A stretch of 64,000 bases of DNA from Mucilaginibacter pedocola (GCF_002013915.1 NZ_MBTF01000015.1:1-64000); one strand, 5' to 3'; positions 9,152-18,087 are shown, counted from the stretch's first letter. Notes: generated by a model not told the origin, from the sequence alone. Numbers and translations: made by a program.

Positions 9152-9778
9152 TTACGAATTAAGCGCATACACAATTATATTAACGCCAAACTTGGTGTTG
9201 TCCTCTGCCATAAAACGCTTATTACGGAAATCGTAATCCCACTCGCAGCCGTAATCTTTGCTGCTGTATAATACGGCAATGCGCCCGTTTATTTCTATGG
9301 CCTTCAGATAGTCGTGCACTAGGTCGTCGCCCCAGCCGTTGAGTTCGAAAGAAGTAGTTGGCGGGCCTTTATCGAAACTAAAAAAGGAGTGGTACAGCTT
9401 ATGGTTGTTGGGTATCTTTTTGAGTGCTGCCGGGCCGAACAATGCCGCCATTTGCGCCTCGAATGATTTGGCGAATAGCCCGTCGATATCGTGGTTACAA
9501 TCATCCACAAATACAAAGCCGCCGTTTTGCACGTACTTTTTAAAGTTGGCCTTCTCTTTGGCATCAAACTGTACCAGCTTATGCCCGCTGAGGTAGCAGA
9601 ATGGGTAATTAAAAATATCGTCGCTGCTGAGGGGGATAACTTTTTCGTGCGGGTCGATGGGGATGGTGGTATATTCTACCAGCGAATTGAGCAGGTTGGA
9701 GGGCATGCGCTGGTCGGTATCCCAATCGCCGCTATGGTAGCTTAACCTTGTAAATGTGAACTTTGTGCCCTGTGCCAT
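9152..9778 (-). CDS. DUF4159 domain-containing protein
   Basis: This 208-residue protein matches DUF4159: FTFTRLSYHSGDWDTDQRMPSNLL at the start, then the Rossmann-like stretch YVQNGGFVFVDDCNHDIDG near residues 95-113. The fold resembles class-I glutamine amidotransferase domains, but no catalytic Cys nucleophile is obvious. In other Bacteroidota and in planctomycetes DUF4159 genes travel with MoxR, DUF58 and BatA genes. Here it is divergent from exactly that operon. No signal peptide is seen. The gap to the next minus-strand gene (8483-9112) is 39 bases, so one minus-strand operon through tldE1 is plausible. Confidence 0.82.
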   Translation of the reverse strand: MAQGTKFTFTRLSYHSGDWDTDQRMPSNLLNSLVEYTTIPIDPHEKVIPLSSDDIFNYPFCYLSGHKLVQFDAKEKANFKKYVQNGGFVFVDDCNHDIDGLFAKSFEAQMAALFGPAALKKIPNNHKLYHSFFSFDKGPPTTSFELNGWGDDLVHDYLKAIEINGRIAVLYSSKDYGCEWDYDFRNKRFMAEDNTKFGVNIIVYALNS

Positions 9779-9922
9779 GAATTTTCGAATAGCTAAATTA
9801 GGATAAAATTTTTGTCCGCTTGGTAATACAAGCCTAACAAGGTTGTAAAGTTTTAGATACTTTATTGAGTTTTTGGTTAAAAAGCATGGTATTTAATTAA
9901 AAGGGTAATATCTTGTGGGGTA

Positions 9923-9959
9923 TTCCATAGCGATGGGTTTGAAACCCATCGCTATGGAA
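9923..9959. repeat. Family A palindrome, copy A1
   Basis: A perfect 37-base palindrome: 18-base arms around a single G at 9941. The core half-arm is ATAGCGATGGGTTT. The outer arm TTCC/GGAA is specific to this copy yet self-complementary. Confidence 0.9.
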
Positions 9960-9990
9960 GGTGGAGTGGCTTTGCCGCTGTCTCCCGTCA

Positions 9991-10113
9991 ACTCACCCCG
10001 CCTACGCTACCGCTGGGCGACCCTCTCTGCTTCGCAAAGAGGGTTAAAATGAAGCTCACCCTCTTTTCCGCAGGAAGAGAGGGTCGGGCAGCGACAGCGT
10101 ACCCGGGGTGAGT
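9991..10113. repeat. Family B palindromic element, copy B1
   Basis: Terminal arms ACTCACCCCG/CGGGGTGAGT bracket 123 bases that contain two hairpins of type ACCCTCTC...GAGGGT and a GCTACCGCTGGGCGA / TCGGGCAGCGACAGCG pair. There is no coding capacity. It recurs at 12288-12413 and 26175-26310, always with a family A palindrome alongside. Confidence 0.85.
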
Positions 10114-10128
10114 AAAATAACGACGCAT

Positions 10129-10175
10129 GCCGGGTACATAGCGATGGGTTTCAAACCCATCGCTATGTACCCGGC
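10129..10175. repeat. Family A palindrome, copy A2, overlapping the MoxR gene start
   Basis: A perfect 47-base palindrome with 23-base arms around C10152. The outer GCCGGGTAC/GTACCCGGC is private to this copy; the inner ATAGCGATGGGTTT is shared. Two ATG codons in frame with the MoxR gene (10144, 10165) lie inside it. Confidence 0.9.
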
Positions 10176-11181
10176 GCAAAACAAAAACAACACAACATTG
10201 GAACTCACCGAAAATAACATCAAAGCCCTGCTGGCCAAGCTGCCGCAGCTAAAAACCGAGATACAAAAGGTAATTGTAGGGCAGGACCATATTTTAGACG
10301 AATTGCTGGTAGCATTCCTGGCGGGCGGGCATTGCCTGCTGGAGGGGGTGCCCGGGCTGGCCAAAACGCTTATCGTTAAAACCATGTCGCAGGCCCTGCA
10401 TTTGGCCTTCAGGCGTATACAGTTTACGCCCGATCTGATGCCAACGGATATTATTGGCACCGAGATATTAGAGGAAGACCATGCCACGGGCAAACGTTTC
10501 TTTAAATTCAACAAAGGGCCGCTGTTCGCCAATATTATTTTGGCAGATGAGATAAACAGGACACCGCCCAAAACACAGTCGGCCCTGTTGGAAGCCATGC
10601 AGGAATTTGAAGTGACCTACGGCGGGCAAACCTATCCGCTTGATAAGCCATTCTTTATACTGGCTACCCAAAACCCTATTGAGCAAGCCGGCACTTACCC
10701 ACTGCCCGAGGCACAACTCGACCGTTTTTTATTGCTGATAAAAATTGGCTACCCTACCGAGCAGGAAGAGTTTGATATATTGAACCGTACTACCGGTGCT
10801 AAAAAAGCCGATGTGCAGGCGGTTATTTCTGCCGAAGAAATTATGCAGGCGCAGGCATTGGTAAGGCAGGTAAATATTAACGAGGACCTAACCCGCTATG
10901 TAAGCCGTATCATCCGCGCTACCCGGCCCGGTACTACAGAAGTAGCTTACGTAAAAGAATGGGTACGCTGGGGCTCCGGCCCCCGCGCAGGCCAGGCGCT
11001 GATACTAACCTCCAAAGCCCGTGCATTGCTGAAAGGCAGGTACAGCGTACTAATGGAAGACATCCACGCCATGGCACCGGCAGTACTGAGGCACCGAATA
11101 CTGATGAATTTTAAAGCCGAAGCGGAAGGCATCACATCTGATAAAGTGGCGGAGGAGTTGCTGAAAGTTATAGCGCGTTAA
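10165..11181 (+). CDS. MoxR-family AAA+ ATPase
   Basis: AAA+ ATPase of the MoxR class, thought to act as a chaperone with von Willebrand-type partners encoded next to it. Walker A is GVPGLAKT, Walker B is IILADEINR, sensor 1 lies in FILATQNPIEQAGTYPLPEAQLDRF, and the C-terminal lid domain follows. The start is uncertain. The frame extends to a GTG at 10108, but residues before about 10176 come from the family A palindrome. ATG 10165 lies in the palindrome arm; TTG 10198 begins family-like sequence (ELTENNIKALLAKLP) after an A-rich leader. It is the first gene of the operon ending at 17830. Confidence 0.93.
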   Translation: MYPAQNKNNTTLELTENNIKALLAKLPQLKTEIQKVIVGQDHILDELLVAFLAGGHCLLEGVPGLAKTLIVKTMSQALHLAFRRIQFTPDLMPTDIIGTEILEEDHATGKRFFKFNKGPLFANIILADEINRTPPKTQSALLEAMQEFEVTYGGQTYPLDKPFFILATQNPIEQAGTYPLPEAQLDRFLLLIKIGYPTEQEEFDILNRTTGAKKADVQAVISAEEIMQAQALVRQVNINEDLTRYVSRIIRATRPGTTEVAYVKEWVRWGSGPRAGQALILTSKARALLKGRYSVLMEDIHAMAPAVLRHRILMNFKAEAEGITSDKVAEELLKVIAR

Positions 11182-11307
11182 ACCATGATTCGCATGATTT
11201 AAGGATTAGCCGATGCTTTCTTTCTAAATCAAGCAATCATGTAATCAAGCGAATCAAGTTTCAGAAATAAACCAATCTCTAATCAACTAATCACTAATCT
11301 CTATACC

Positions 11308-11328
11308 TTGCTCCATCCCAAAACATTA
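11308..11328 (+). other. Start choice for the DUF58 gene
   Basis: A TTG at 11308 would add seven residues, but ATG at 11329 gives MAIKDLPLLAKTVIDGF, a typical DUF58 beginning. The preceding 125 bases contain a degenerate AATCAAGCAATCATG / CATGATT inverted repeat (about 11185-11265). Confidence 0.45.
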
Positions 11329-12186
11329 ATGGCCATTAAGGATTTGCCACTACTGGCGAAAACGGTTATTGATGGCTTTATGAACGGGTTCAACAAAAGC
11401 ACGGTAAAGGGTCCGGGACTGGAGTTTAGCCAGTACCGTAGCTACCAGCCCGGCGATGATCTGCGCCAACTGGACTGGCGTATGTTCGCCCGCAGCGATA
11501 GGTATTACATCCGCGAATCGGAAATAGAGACGAGTATCTCCGTGAGGTTTTTGGTAGATGCCAGCGCATCCATGAACCATGACGATGATGGGATTAAGAA
11601 GATAGACTACGCACGCTTCGTTGCAGCATCATTAGCTTACCTGGCCAACCTGCAGGGCGATAGCGTAGCACTGAACGTTTTTAAGGATGGCGAACTGTTT
11701 TCGCTCCCCTCCAAACCCGACCCGCAACATTTGCAAAGGCTGTTTTACCATTTGCAACAGGTAAGCCCGGCCGGGGCGTTCACCAAGCCCGTGTATTATA
11801 AAGAGCTTTTTGCAGGCAATGGACGTAAGGAACTATTGGTTTTCATAACCGATATGTACCAGCCGGAAGGGGAAATTAATGCCCTGCTTACCTCGTTGGC
11901 GGCGTTGAAGCACGAGATCATTGTTTTCCACCTGATGGGGCAAAACGAACTGGACTTTGATTTTAAAGGCTACACCACCTTAGAGGATCTGGAGACCAGC
12001 GAAACCATACAGGTAAACACCGCGCGTGCCAAAGAAGCTTATACGCAAAGGCTGCAGCAGCATTTGGCGGGCATTAGGTCAGAGTTGTTAGGTAAACGGA
12101 TATCGTACCGCATGCTGAGCACCTCGCAACCGCTTGATGAGGCGTTGAGGGATTATTTGGTTCAGAGAAAGAAGGGGGCGTTATGA
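11329..12186 (+). CDS. DUF58 domain protein (VWA-like partner of MoxR)
   Basis: Cytosolic protein of about 285 residues. The DUF58 signature is GPGLEFSQYRSYQPGDDLRQLDWRMFARSDRYYIRE (about residues 26-62). A von Willebrand A-like fold follows, with the metal-site motif DASASMN near residue 76, giving the D-x-S-x-S pattern. Such proteins are the standard partner of MoxR ATPases, and the order MoxR-DUF58-BatA is widely conserved. Its role is probably adaptor or substrate recognition; direct evidence in this lineage is lacking. A family A palindrome and a family B element follow its stop. Confidence 0.9.
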   Translation: MAIKDLPLLAKTVIDGFMNGFNKSTVKGPGLEFSQYRSYQPGDDLRQLDWRMFARSDRYYIRESEIETSISVRFLVDASASMNHDDDGIKKIDYARFVAASLAYLANLQGDSVALNVFKDGELFSLPSKPDPQHLQRLFYHLQQVSPAGAFTKPVYYKELFAGNGRKELLVFITDMYQPEGEINALLTSLAALKHEIIVFHLMGQNELDFDFKGYTTLEDLETSETIQVNTARAKEAYTQRLQQHLAGIRSELLGKRISYRMLSTSQPLDEALRDYLVQRKKGAL

Positions 12187-12219
12187 TGAGGGGAGTAAGA
12201 TTTAAGAATTGCTGCCAGT

Positions 12220-12248
12220 ATAGCGATGGGTTTCAAACCTATCGCTAT
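12220..12248. repeat. Family A palindrome, copy A3
   Basis: 14-base arms (ATAGCGATGGGTTT and its complement) around C12234 with a single mismatch (T12239 where other copies have C). It follows the DUF58 stop by 33 bases and precedes the family B copy at 12288. Confidence 0.85.
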
Positions 12249-12287
12249 GTTTTAAATTCTTTCGTGGTTCGTCCGCTCGGCGAGTTG

Positions 12288-12413
12288 ACTCACCCGGCCG
12301 ACGCTATCGCTGGGCCACCCTCTCTACTTCGTAAAGAGGGTTTTAAAATTGAAGCTTACCCTCTTTTCCGCAGGAAGAGAGGGTCGGGCAGCGATAGCGA
12401 ACCCGGGGTGAGT
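12288..12413. repeat. Family B palindromic element, copy B2
   Basis: Same organisation as 9991-10113: ends ACTCACCCGG and CGGGGTGAGT, two internal CCCTCT...AGAGGG hairpins, and the CGATAGCG/CGCTATCG-type inner pair. It lies inside the operon between the DUF58 and BatA genes. Behind it, 12437-12474 carries a further repeat type (ACCATTCACCGCTCACAACT and following) that also occurs inside ispG. Confidence 0.85.
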
Positions 12414-12478
12414 AAAATTAGCCGCTTGATGAAGTTAGATAACCATTCACCGCTCACAACTCACCATTCACTATAGCC

Positions 12479-13951
12479 ATGCTATTCAGTAACCCCATAT
12501 GGTTCATCGCATTGGCGGCTATCGGTATACCGGTAGTTATACACCTGTGGAATATCCGCCCGGGCAAAACGCTGAAGGTGGGGAGCATTGCACTAATAAC
12601 CGAAGCAAGTAAAACCAGTAGCCGCAGCTTTAAATTGCTGGATATTTTATTGCTGATACTGCGTTGTCTGCTGCTGAGTTTACTTGCCTTTTATTTGGCT
12701 GGTCCGCTGTGGCATTATTTCTCGCCTGAAAAGAAAGCAAAGGGCTGGGTGCTTATCCCGAAGGAGAATTTTAGAGAGAGTTACGGGAAGTTCAAGCCTC
12801 GCGTCGATTCATTGATAAAGGCGGGTTACGAGTTTCATGAGTTTAATAAAGGCTTCGCAAAGAGGGACTGGCAGAAATTACTGGCCGATACTACGTTGCA
12901 AGATACCGTAAGCAATAAGAACTATTGGGAACTGGTCAAACAACTGGACGCGGCACTAAATCGGGGCACTAATGCCTATATCATCACCCCGAACCTTGCG
13001 CGGAATTTTAAAGGAGATAAGCCGTTTATTCATTTATTTTTCCGTTGGGATAGCTATACCCCGGCAGATTCGGTAAGCCGATGGATAGCCGGTGCATGGA
13101 TGAGTAATATCGGTGACATAAAAGCATTGGTTGGTAATAGCACCCCAATGGGCACTTCTTTTACTACACAAGCTGTGCAAGCGAACGGCGATAACGGTAT
13201 CGCCCTGAATGTAGCCAACGGACAGCCTGCCGTTAGCCTTAAAAACAGCGGGCAGGCATCGGTTGATGTTGATACCACAGAATTAACCATCGCTGTTTAT
13301 TCGGATAAATATGCCGTAGATGTGGGCTATTTAAAAGCCGCTTTAGAGGCAGCAACAAACTTTATAGGCCCCAAAGCAAGCATCAAACAATATACCGCCC
13401 CGTCGCAGATCCCCGCAGGGCAAAAGTGGCTGTTTTGGGTTTCGGATGCGCCTTTGGATAGGCGTTTAATTGATGAAACTTCACAGGTGTTCCGTTACGA
13501 ACCGGGTAAAGTGTCGGACGTAAGCACTACGATCACCCCGGGCAATTTTAGTTTGGCCAAACTAATAAACGCCCAACCCGCCGGCGAAGTAATTTGGCAG
13601 GATGGTTTCGGCGGAGCAGTGCTGGCAAAGGAGCAAAGAGGGCAAACAAGTGTCTATCATTTTTACAGCCATTTTAACCCCTCCTGGGGCGATATGGTTT
13701 GGAGCGATGCCTTCCCGCAACAGATATTGAAGCTACTCAGCGGGCAGCCTTACCAGGTGCCGCCGGAATACGATAAACGCACTTTGAGCGCTAAGCAATT
13801 GTTGCCCAATAGCGCTGTGAACAGCTACACACCGTCGTCGGTAGCCACAACTTCGTCTAAAGATGTGTCGCCTTATGCTTGGTTACTTTTGTTCGTGGTA
13901 TTTTTTGCAGAACGGCTATTGGCTTATAAAACTAAAACCAATAATGGCTGA
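12479..13951 (+). CDS. BatA-like membrane protein
   Basis: The first 80 residues match the double-transmembrane N-terminal domain of BatA/aerotolerance proteins: FSNPIWFIALAAIGIPVVIHLWN as TM1 and a second span near residues 58-80 (LLLILRCLLLSLLAFYLAGPLW). A long periplasm-facing part follows, then a third membrane span close to the C terminus (YAWLLLFVVFFAERLLAY). No clear VWA MIDAS motif is present, so it is a BatA-domain relative rather than canonical BatA. It overlaps the next gene by 8 bases. Bat genes are linked to oxygen and stress tolerance in Bacteroides; the role here is inferred from context. Confidence 0.82.
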   Translation: MLFSNPIWFIALAAIGIPVVIHLWNIRPGKTLKVGSIALITEASKTSSRSFKLLDILLLILRCLLLSLLAFYLAGPLWHYFSPEKKAKGWVLIPKENFRESYGKFKPRVDSLIKAGYEFHEFNKGFAKRDWQKLLADTTLQDTVSNKNYWELVKQLDAALNRGTNAYIITPNLARNFKGDKPFIHLFFRWDSYTPADSVSRWIAGAWMSNIGDIKALVGNSTPMGTSFTTQAVQANGDNGIALNVANGQPAVSLKNSGQASVDVDTTELTIAVYSDKYAVDVGYLKAALEAATNFIGPKASIKQYTAPSQIPAGQKWLFWVSDAPLDRRLIDETSQVFRYEPGKVSDVSTTITPGNFSLAKLINAQPAGEVIWQDGFGGAVLAKEQRGQTSVYHFYSHFNPSWGDMVWSDAFPQQILKLLSGQPYQVPPEYDKRTLSAKQLLPNSAVNSYTPSSVATTSSKDVSPYAWLLLFVVFFAERLLAYKTKTNNG

Positions 13952-16055
13952 GCAGGGCATACATATCATCAGCCGCTTGCGGAGGCGTTATGTGGCGTAC
14001 CGGGTACTCTCCTGTGTGCTGTTTTCTGTTGCTATTGCGCTATTTGTTTTCGGCGGGCTTTTCTTGTTTTTTAAGCCTGTTATTTGGGCAGTACCTGCGT
14101 TTTTTATTTCGCTGTTCGCCTTATTCAAAATAAAAAAGCCATTGTCGGCAAAAAATGAGGAAATAGCGGCATTCCTGAATAGAACCTATCCCGAGGTAGA
14201 GGAAGCCGCCGAAATTATCCTCATTCCCTCTAAGCACCTAAACACGCTGCAGCGGCTTGCTTGTGGTAGGGCAGAGAAGGCGCTTTTAGGATTAAGGGTA
14301 AAGCATAAGCATTTCAGGCGCGGGTTCTGGCATTCGATTTGGGTAGCAGAGTTAGCACTGTTGTTTGTATTCTTGTGCCATATCGCTCATGAGATAGGTG
14401 GGCATCCTTTCACCGCCGTTCCCCCGTCCGATGTACAACAACCTCTCCCGCCGGAGAAAGTACTGCCACAAATTGATGGCGTAGAGCTTACTATTATCCC
14501 ACCTGCCTACACGCACAAACCTTCACGTACGCAGGATAGGTTCAACCTTATTGCCGAGGAGGGAGCCAATGCACAATGGCTTATTAAAACCAATGTGGCA
14601 CTCAAAAATGCTTTCCTGCTGTTTAATGATAAAGAGCATATCGCACTAAAAAACACTAACGGTGGCACCCAATGGCAGGCGGCCAAAACCATTAGCCAAC
14701 CGGGTTTTTATCAGGTGAGTATAGATGGTAAACTATCCGAGCCTTACCAGGTGCAGGTGATCAAAGATGCTCCGCCCGTGGTGCATGTTAAATCGCCAAA
14801 GCCTTATACCTACATAGATGCAGGAGAAGTGCCGCAGGTAAATATCAATGCCTCGCTTACCGACGATTACGGCATCAGCGCTGCTACCATTATGGCAACC
14901 GTTGCAAAAGGCAGGGGCGAGGGTGTGAAGTTCAAAGAGTATAAACTGGCATTCAACACGGCATTTAGCGGGCAGCCACATTACGATGCGCAAAAGCTGG
15001 TGAACCTTCCAGCCCTGAATATGGAACCAGGCGACGAGTTGTATTTTTATGTGGAAGCCAAAGATACCCATAACCAGCAAAGCCGCACCGATGTGTTCAC
15101 CGTTGCCATACAGGATACCGCCGAACTGTTAAGTATGGATGGCGTGCTGAGCGGCGCCAATGTAAAACCCGAGTTTTTCCGCAGCGAAAGGCAGATTATT
15201 ATTGATGCCGAGCAATTGTTGAAAGATAAGGATAGTATATCGGTAGAAAAATTCAACGCCCGCAGCAACGACCTCGGTATCGACCAAAAGCTGCTACGCC
15301 TGCGCTATGGCAAATTTCTGGGGGAGGAAGATGAGGTGGTAGAAGGCCCTAAAGGAAACGATGGTCCGGTAGATCCTGCCGATTTCAGTAATGCTGCCAA
15401 AATATTAAAAGAGTACACCGACGACCACGACAAAGCCGAAGATGCCCAGTTCTTTGAGCCGGCTGTAAAGGCACAGCTAAAAGCCACTCTCACCGAAATG
15501 TGGAAGGCCGAACTGCAATTGCGTTTATACAAACCAAAAGATGCGCTGCCATTTGCTTATAAAGCATTACGCTTGCTAAAGGACTTGCAACAGAAGTCGC
15601 GCTCATACGTGGCAAAAACAGCTTACAACCCAACCCCCATTAAATTAGAAAAACGCCTGACAGGCGAACTGGACAAGGTGATACAACCCACCGCCAAACA
15701 GGAAATGAAACCCGCGCCCGAACCCTATCAGGCGCTAAAGAATGCTATAAATGTATTGGAGCAATTAAAACAAAACCCCAAACTGACCGAAGCGGATAAA
15801 CGGATATTACAAGCCGCCAACGGGCAGCTTAGCCTCCGCGCATCGGCACAGCCGGGGAGTTATGTGGCAGCTTTGGGTGCCATGCGGCGTATACTCGCGG
15901 CGCAAACGGCGGATCTTAAAGATATCGCTACGGTTGAAGCTGCTATCCAAAAAACGATATCGGCACCGGGGGCAAAGCCGTCAGCGCAAGGGCAGTCGGC
16001 GGATATGGGGCTATCGCGAAGCTATTTTAAAAACCTTAAACAAGCCAAACCATGA
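13944..16055 (+). CDS. DUF4175-like membrane protein
   Basis: Membrane protein of about 703 residues. ATG at 13944 (MAEQGIHIISRLRRRYVAYR) is chosen because it overlaps the previous stop by 8 bases; a longer frame would run back through the BatA gene. Two membrane spans lie at about 20-65 and a third near 135-155. Beta-rich Ig-like segments follow (VVHVKSPKPYTYIDAGEVPQ), then a charged helical C-terminal half. The arrangement resembles DUF4175 proteins that accompany Bat/MoxR operons. Stop and next start overlap (ATGA). No enzymatic motif was recognised; a periplasmic scaffold is the most I would infer. Confidence 0.65.
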   Translation: MAEQGIHIISRLRRRYVAYRVLSCVLFSVAIALFVFGGLFLFFKPVIWAVPAFFISLFALFKIKKPLSAKNEEIAAFLNRTYPEVEEAAEIILIPSKHLNTLQRLACGRAEKALLGLRVKHKHFRRGFWHSIWVAELALLFVFLCHIAHEIGGHPFTAVPPSDVQQPLPPEKVLPQIDGVELTIIPPAYTHKPSRTQDRFNLIAEEGANAQWLIKTNVALKNAFLLFNDKEHIALKNTNGGTQWQAAKTISQPGFYQVSIDGKLSEPYQVQVIKDAPPVVHVKSPKPYTYIDAGEVPQVNINASLTDDYGISAATIMATVAKGRGEGVKFKEYKLAFNTAFSGQPHYDAQKLVNLPALNMEPGDELYFYVEAKDTHNQQSRTDVFTVAIQDTAELLSMDGVLSGANVKPEFFRSERQIIIDAEQLLKDKDSISVEKFNARSNDLGIDQKLLRLRYGKFLGEEDEVVEGPKGNDGPVDPADFSNAAKILKEYTDDHDKAEDAQFFEPAVKAQLKATLTEMWKAELQLRLYKPKDALPFAYKALRLLKDLQQKSRSYVAKTAYNPTPIKLEKRLTGELDKVIQPTAKQEMKPAPEPYQALKNAINVLEQLKQNPKLTEADKRILQAANGQLSLRASAQPGSYVAALGAMRRILAAQTADLKDIATVEAAIQKTISAPGAKPSAQGQSADMGLSRSYFKNLKQAKP

Positions 16056-17830
16056 TGCAGGCAAATTGGGCATACATCGTAATTGGGCTTTGCTTGTTGC
16101 TGGCCGTATTTATGCTTTGGCAGGAGTTTGCGCGAGCCAATAAAAAACGCCTTGCCCTGCGGGCAACTGCCGTAGTTTTGGCTGCCGCGATGTTTGCCTG
16201 TATAGCTTTGCCGATAAGCTACCAAAAGGATGCAGTCGGCAACGCAGAAGAGTATATATTGCTTACAGATGGTTTCCATGCCGATAGCCTGAAAGCAGCC
16301 CCTAACCAACATGTTTTTACCATTGATGCCAAGGTGAAAAAGGCATACCCATCTGCAACATTATTAAGCGGCGTAAGCCAACTTACAGATACCCTAGAAG
16401 GCGCCTCGCTGCAAGTATACGGCTACGGGTTAAGCCCGGCAGCCTTAGCGCAAATGGATAGTCTTGCGCTGGTATTCCATCCATCTCCAATCCCGGCAGG
16501 TGTAAGTAACGTCGGTTGGAAACAAGAGATAAAAGCAGGTGAGGCTTTACAGGTACAGGGCAGATACAATAATTCATCGGCGCAAAAAGTAAAACTATTG
16601 CTTAATGGGCTGAATACGGTTTTGGATACTGTAGTTATTAAACCCAATGGGCAATACGATTTTCAATTAGCTACAAAGCCAAAGACTTTAGGGCGAGTAG
16701 TGTATACGCTGCAGTCGGTTATGGATGGAGATACTGTGAACCTCGGCAGCATTCCTGCTCAAGTAGAACCCGTAAAACCTCTGCGCGTGCTGATGCTGGC
16801 ATCTGCCCCAAATTTCGAAAGCAAGTTTCTGAAGAACTGGCTGGCGCAAAACGGGTATGCGGTAGCAGGTCGCTCGGCTATCAGTAAAGATAAGAACAGC
16901 AGCGAGTTCATTAATATGCCGCAAATTTCGTTGGATAGGCTGTCGGCATCCATCCTTGGTAAATTTGATGTGGTGATGGGCGATTTGTCTACACTGAATA
17001 CGCTCAATAATACCGATGCTGGAGCGTTGAAACAGGAAGTTGAGAATAAGGGCTTGGGCATCATCGTCCGTGCCGATAGCGCAGGCAAGAGCAGCTGGTT
17101 GCAAAAGAGTTTCCCGGTGCAGGTATCGGCGGCAAAAGAGGTGCCGGCTTCTCTCTCCATCAACGGGCAAAAAACCGCATCCGCAAAGTTGAATATTGGC
17201 AATACCTATATCGTTTACCAAAACGGCACGCAGCCTATAGCTATAGCGCCTCAAAGCCGCATTGTAGCCAGCGCTGCCTTATCAGGTGCGGGGAAGTTAG
17301 TGTTTACCACCTTAGATAATACCTACACCTGGGCATTAGATGGTAACACCCGCGACTATGCAACCTTGTGGTCGGCGTTAATAAGCGCTGCCGCGAGGCG
17401 TGATACTACAAGCAAACAGGTTTTAATGACCGGCTCGCTTGCGATAGCGAAAGAGCCCGTCCGCTTAACTTTTGCACAAAGCCGTCCAGCACCTGTCCAG
17501 ATAAACGGGGAGTACGTTGCGGCAGAACAAAACCAAGCTATTCCCTTCGAATGGAGCGCAACCTATCGGCCAACGCAAAACGGCTGGCAGTCATTCGCCC
17601 AAAATGGTAAAACCGAATGGTGGTACGCATATAATAAGCAGGAATGGGGAGGAGTACAAGCCGCTGAAAAACTCGCCGCCACACGCCAATACGCCGCCAA
17701 AAATAAACCCGGCAACATTGTAACGAAACAGATACAGCAAAAACTTCGGATTGAAGTACCGAAGATATATTTTTATATGCTGCTGCTGGCGGCTTGTACG
17801 TTCTTGTGGGTGGAGAGGAAACTTTCCTGA
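16052..17830 (+). CDS. Membrane protein with amidotransferase-like domain, last gene of the MoxR operon
   Basis: 592 residues. Two N-terminal membrane spans (about 5-20 and 33-55) are followed by a soluble domain. Residues of the form PLRVLMLASAPNFESKFLKNWLAQNGY open a Rossmann-like, class-I glutamine-amidotransferase-like region without an obvious catalytic Cys. A last membrane span sits at the C terminus (IYFYMLLLAACTFLWVERK). Similar BatA-associated proteins close such operons in Bacteroidota. It overlaps the preceding stop by 4 bases, so it is translationally coupled. Function unknown; it probably belongs to the same envelope complex as its neighbours. Confidence 0.7.
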   Translation: MMQANWAYIVIGLCLLLAVFMLWQEFARANKKRLALRATAVVLAAAMFACIALPISYQKDAVGNAEEYILLTDGFHADSLKAAPNQHVFTIDAKVKKAYPSATLLSGVSQLTDTLEGASLQVYGYGLSPAALAQMDSLALVFHPSPIPAGVSNVGWKQEIKAGEALQVQGRYNNSSAQKVKLLLNGLNTVLDTVVIKPNGQYDFQLATKPKTLGRVVYTLQSVMDGDTVNLGSIPAQVEPVKPLRVLMLASAPNFESKFLKNWLAQNGYAVAGRSAISKDKNSSEFINMPQISLDRLSASILGKFDVVMGDLSTLNTLNNTDAGALKQEVENKGLGIIVRADSAGKSSWLQKSFPVQVSAAKEVPASLSINGQKTASAKLNIGNTYIVYQNGTQPIAIAPQSRIVASAALSGAGKLVFTTLDNTYTWALDGNTRDYATLWSALISAAARRDTTSKQVLMTGSLAIAKEPVRLTFAQSRPAPVQINGEYVAAEQNQAIPFEWSATYRPTQNGWQSFAQNGKTEWWYAYNKQEWGGVQAAEKLAATRQYAAKNKPGNIVTKQIQQKLRIEVPKIYFYMLLLAACTFLWVERKLS

Positions 17831-17894
17831 TATAGAATAGAAGCGATAATGGGAGCAGGGGGTACGCGCGATTCCCCTCTTGAGAGGGGTGGAG

Positions 17895-17932
17895 GGGTGT
17901 GTTAGCCACAATGCATAGTGCCCAACACACCC
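17895..17932. repeat. Stem-loop GGGTGTGTT/AACACACCC after the operon
   Basis: Nine-base arms 17895-17903 and 17924-17932 enclose a loop with the motif AGCCACAATGCA, which recurs at about 51507 and, as AGCCACCATGCA, at 51597. It lies 65 bases past the operon's last stop. Confidence 0.6.
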
Positions 17933-17940
17933 TTCGCCTG

Positions 17941-18047
17941 TTCAAGCGTCTACGCTTGAACAATAGGATTTGTAAGCGTCCACGCTTACATTGATACGGG
18001 AGCGTGGACGCTCCAAAACGTTTTTCAGTCAAGCGTGGACGCTTGAC
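17941..18047. repeat. Four tandem GCGTNNACGC hairpins
   Basis: Four palindromes share the core AAGCGT-NN-ACGCTT (third copy AGCGT/ACGCT): 17941-17960, 17971-17990, 17999-18014 and 18028-18047. The outer arms differ (TTC/GAA, TGT/ACA, GG/CC, GTC/GAC) but always remain complementary. The array ends 40 bases before the tldD2 start, so it fills the upstream region of the second tldD/tldE pair. Confidence 0.85.
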
Positions 18048-18087
18048 CGGGCATATCATAAAAGCTTTTTACTGATTATAAAAAAAT

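Larger units (their letters stand above)
9779..10164. other. Divergent intergenic region filled with palindromic repeats
   Basis: The space between the divergent DUF4159 and MoxR genes holds two family A palindromes (9923-9959, 10129-10175) on either side of a family B element (9991-10113). Only about 9780-9920 is non-repeat, AT-rich sequence, so the promoters for the minus-strand genes and for the MoxR operon must lie there or be supplied by the repeats. Confidence 0.7.

Noticed and set aside
9923..10175. Possible rho-independent terminators at the family A palindromes
   Set aside because: The stems are perfect but no T-run follows on either strand and several copies lie upstream of genes, so termination is not the obvious role.
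12183..12476. A plus-strand open frame of 97 codons between the DUF58 and BatA-like genes
   Set aside because: It is composed of family A and B repeat sequence and a further repeat; the translation has no protein-like character and similar frames appear wherever the repeats lie.
17941..18047. Possible CRISPR-like array
   Set aside because: The four units are palindromes of unequal size with spacers of 8-13 bases; there are no 20-40 base spacers and no cas genes.
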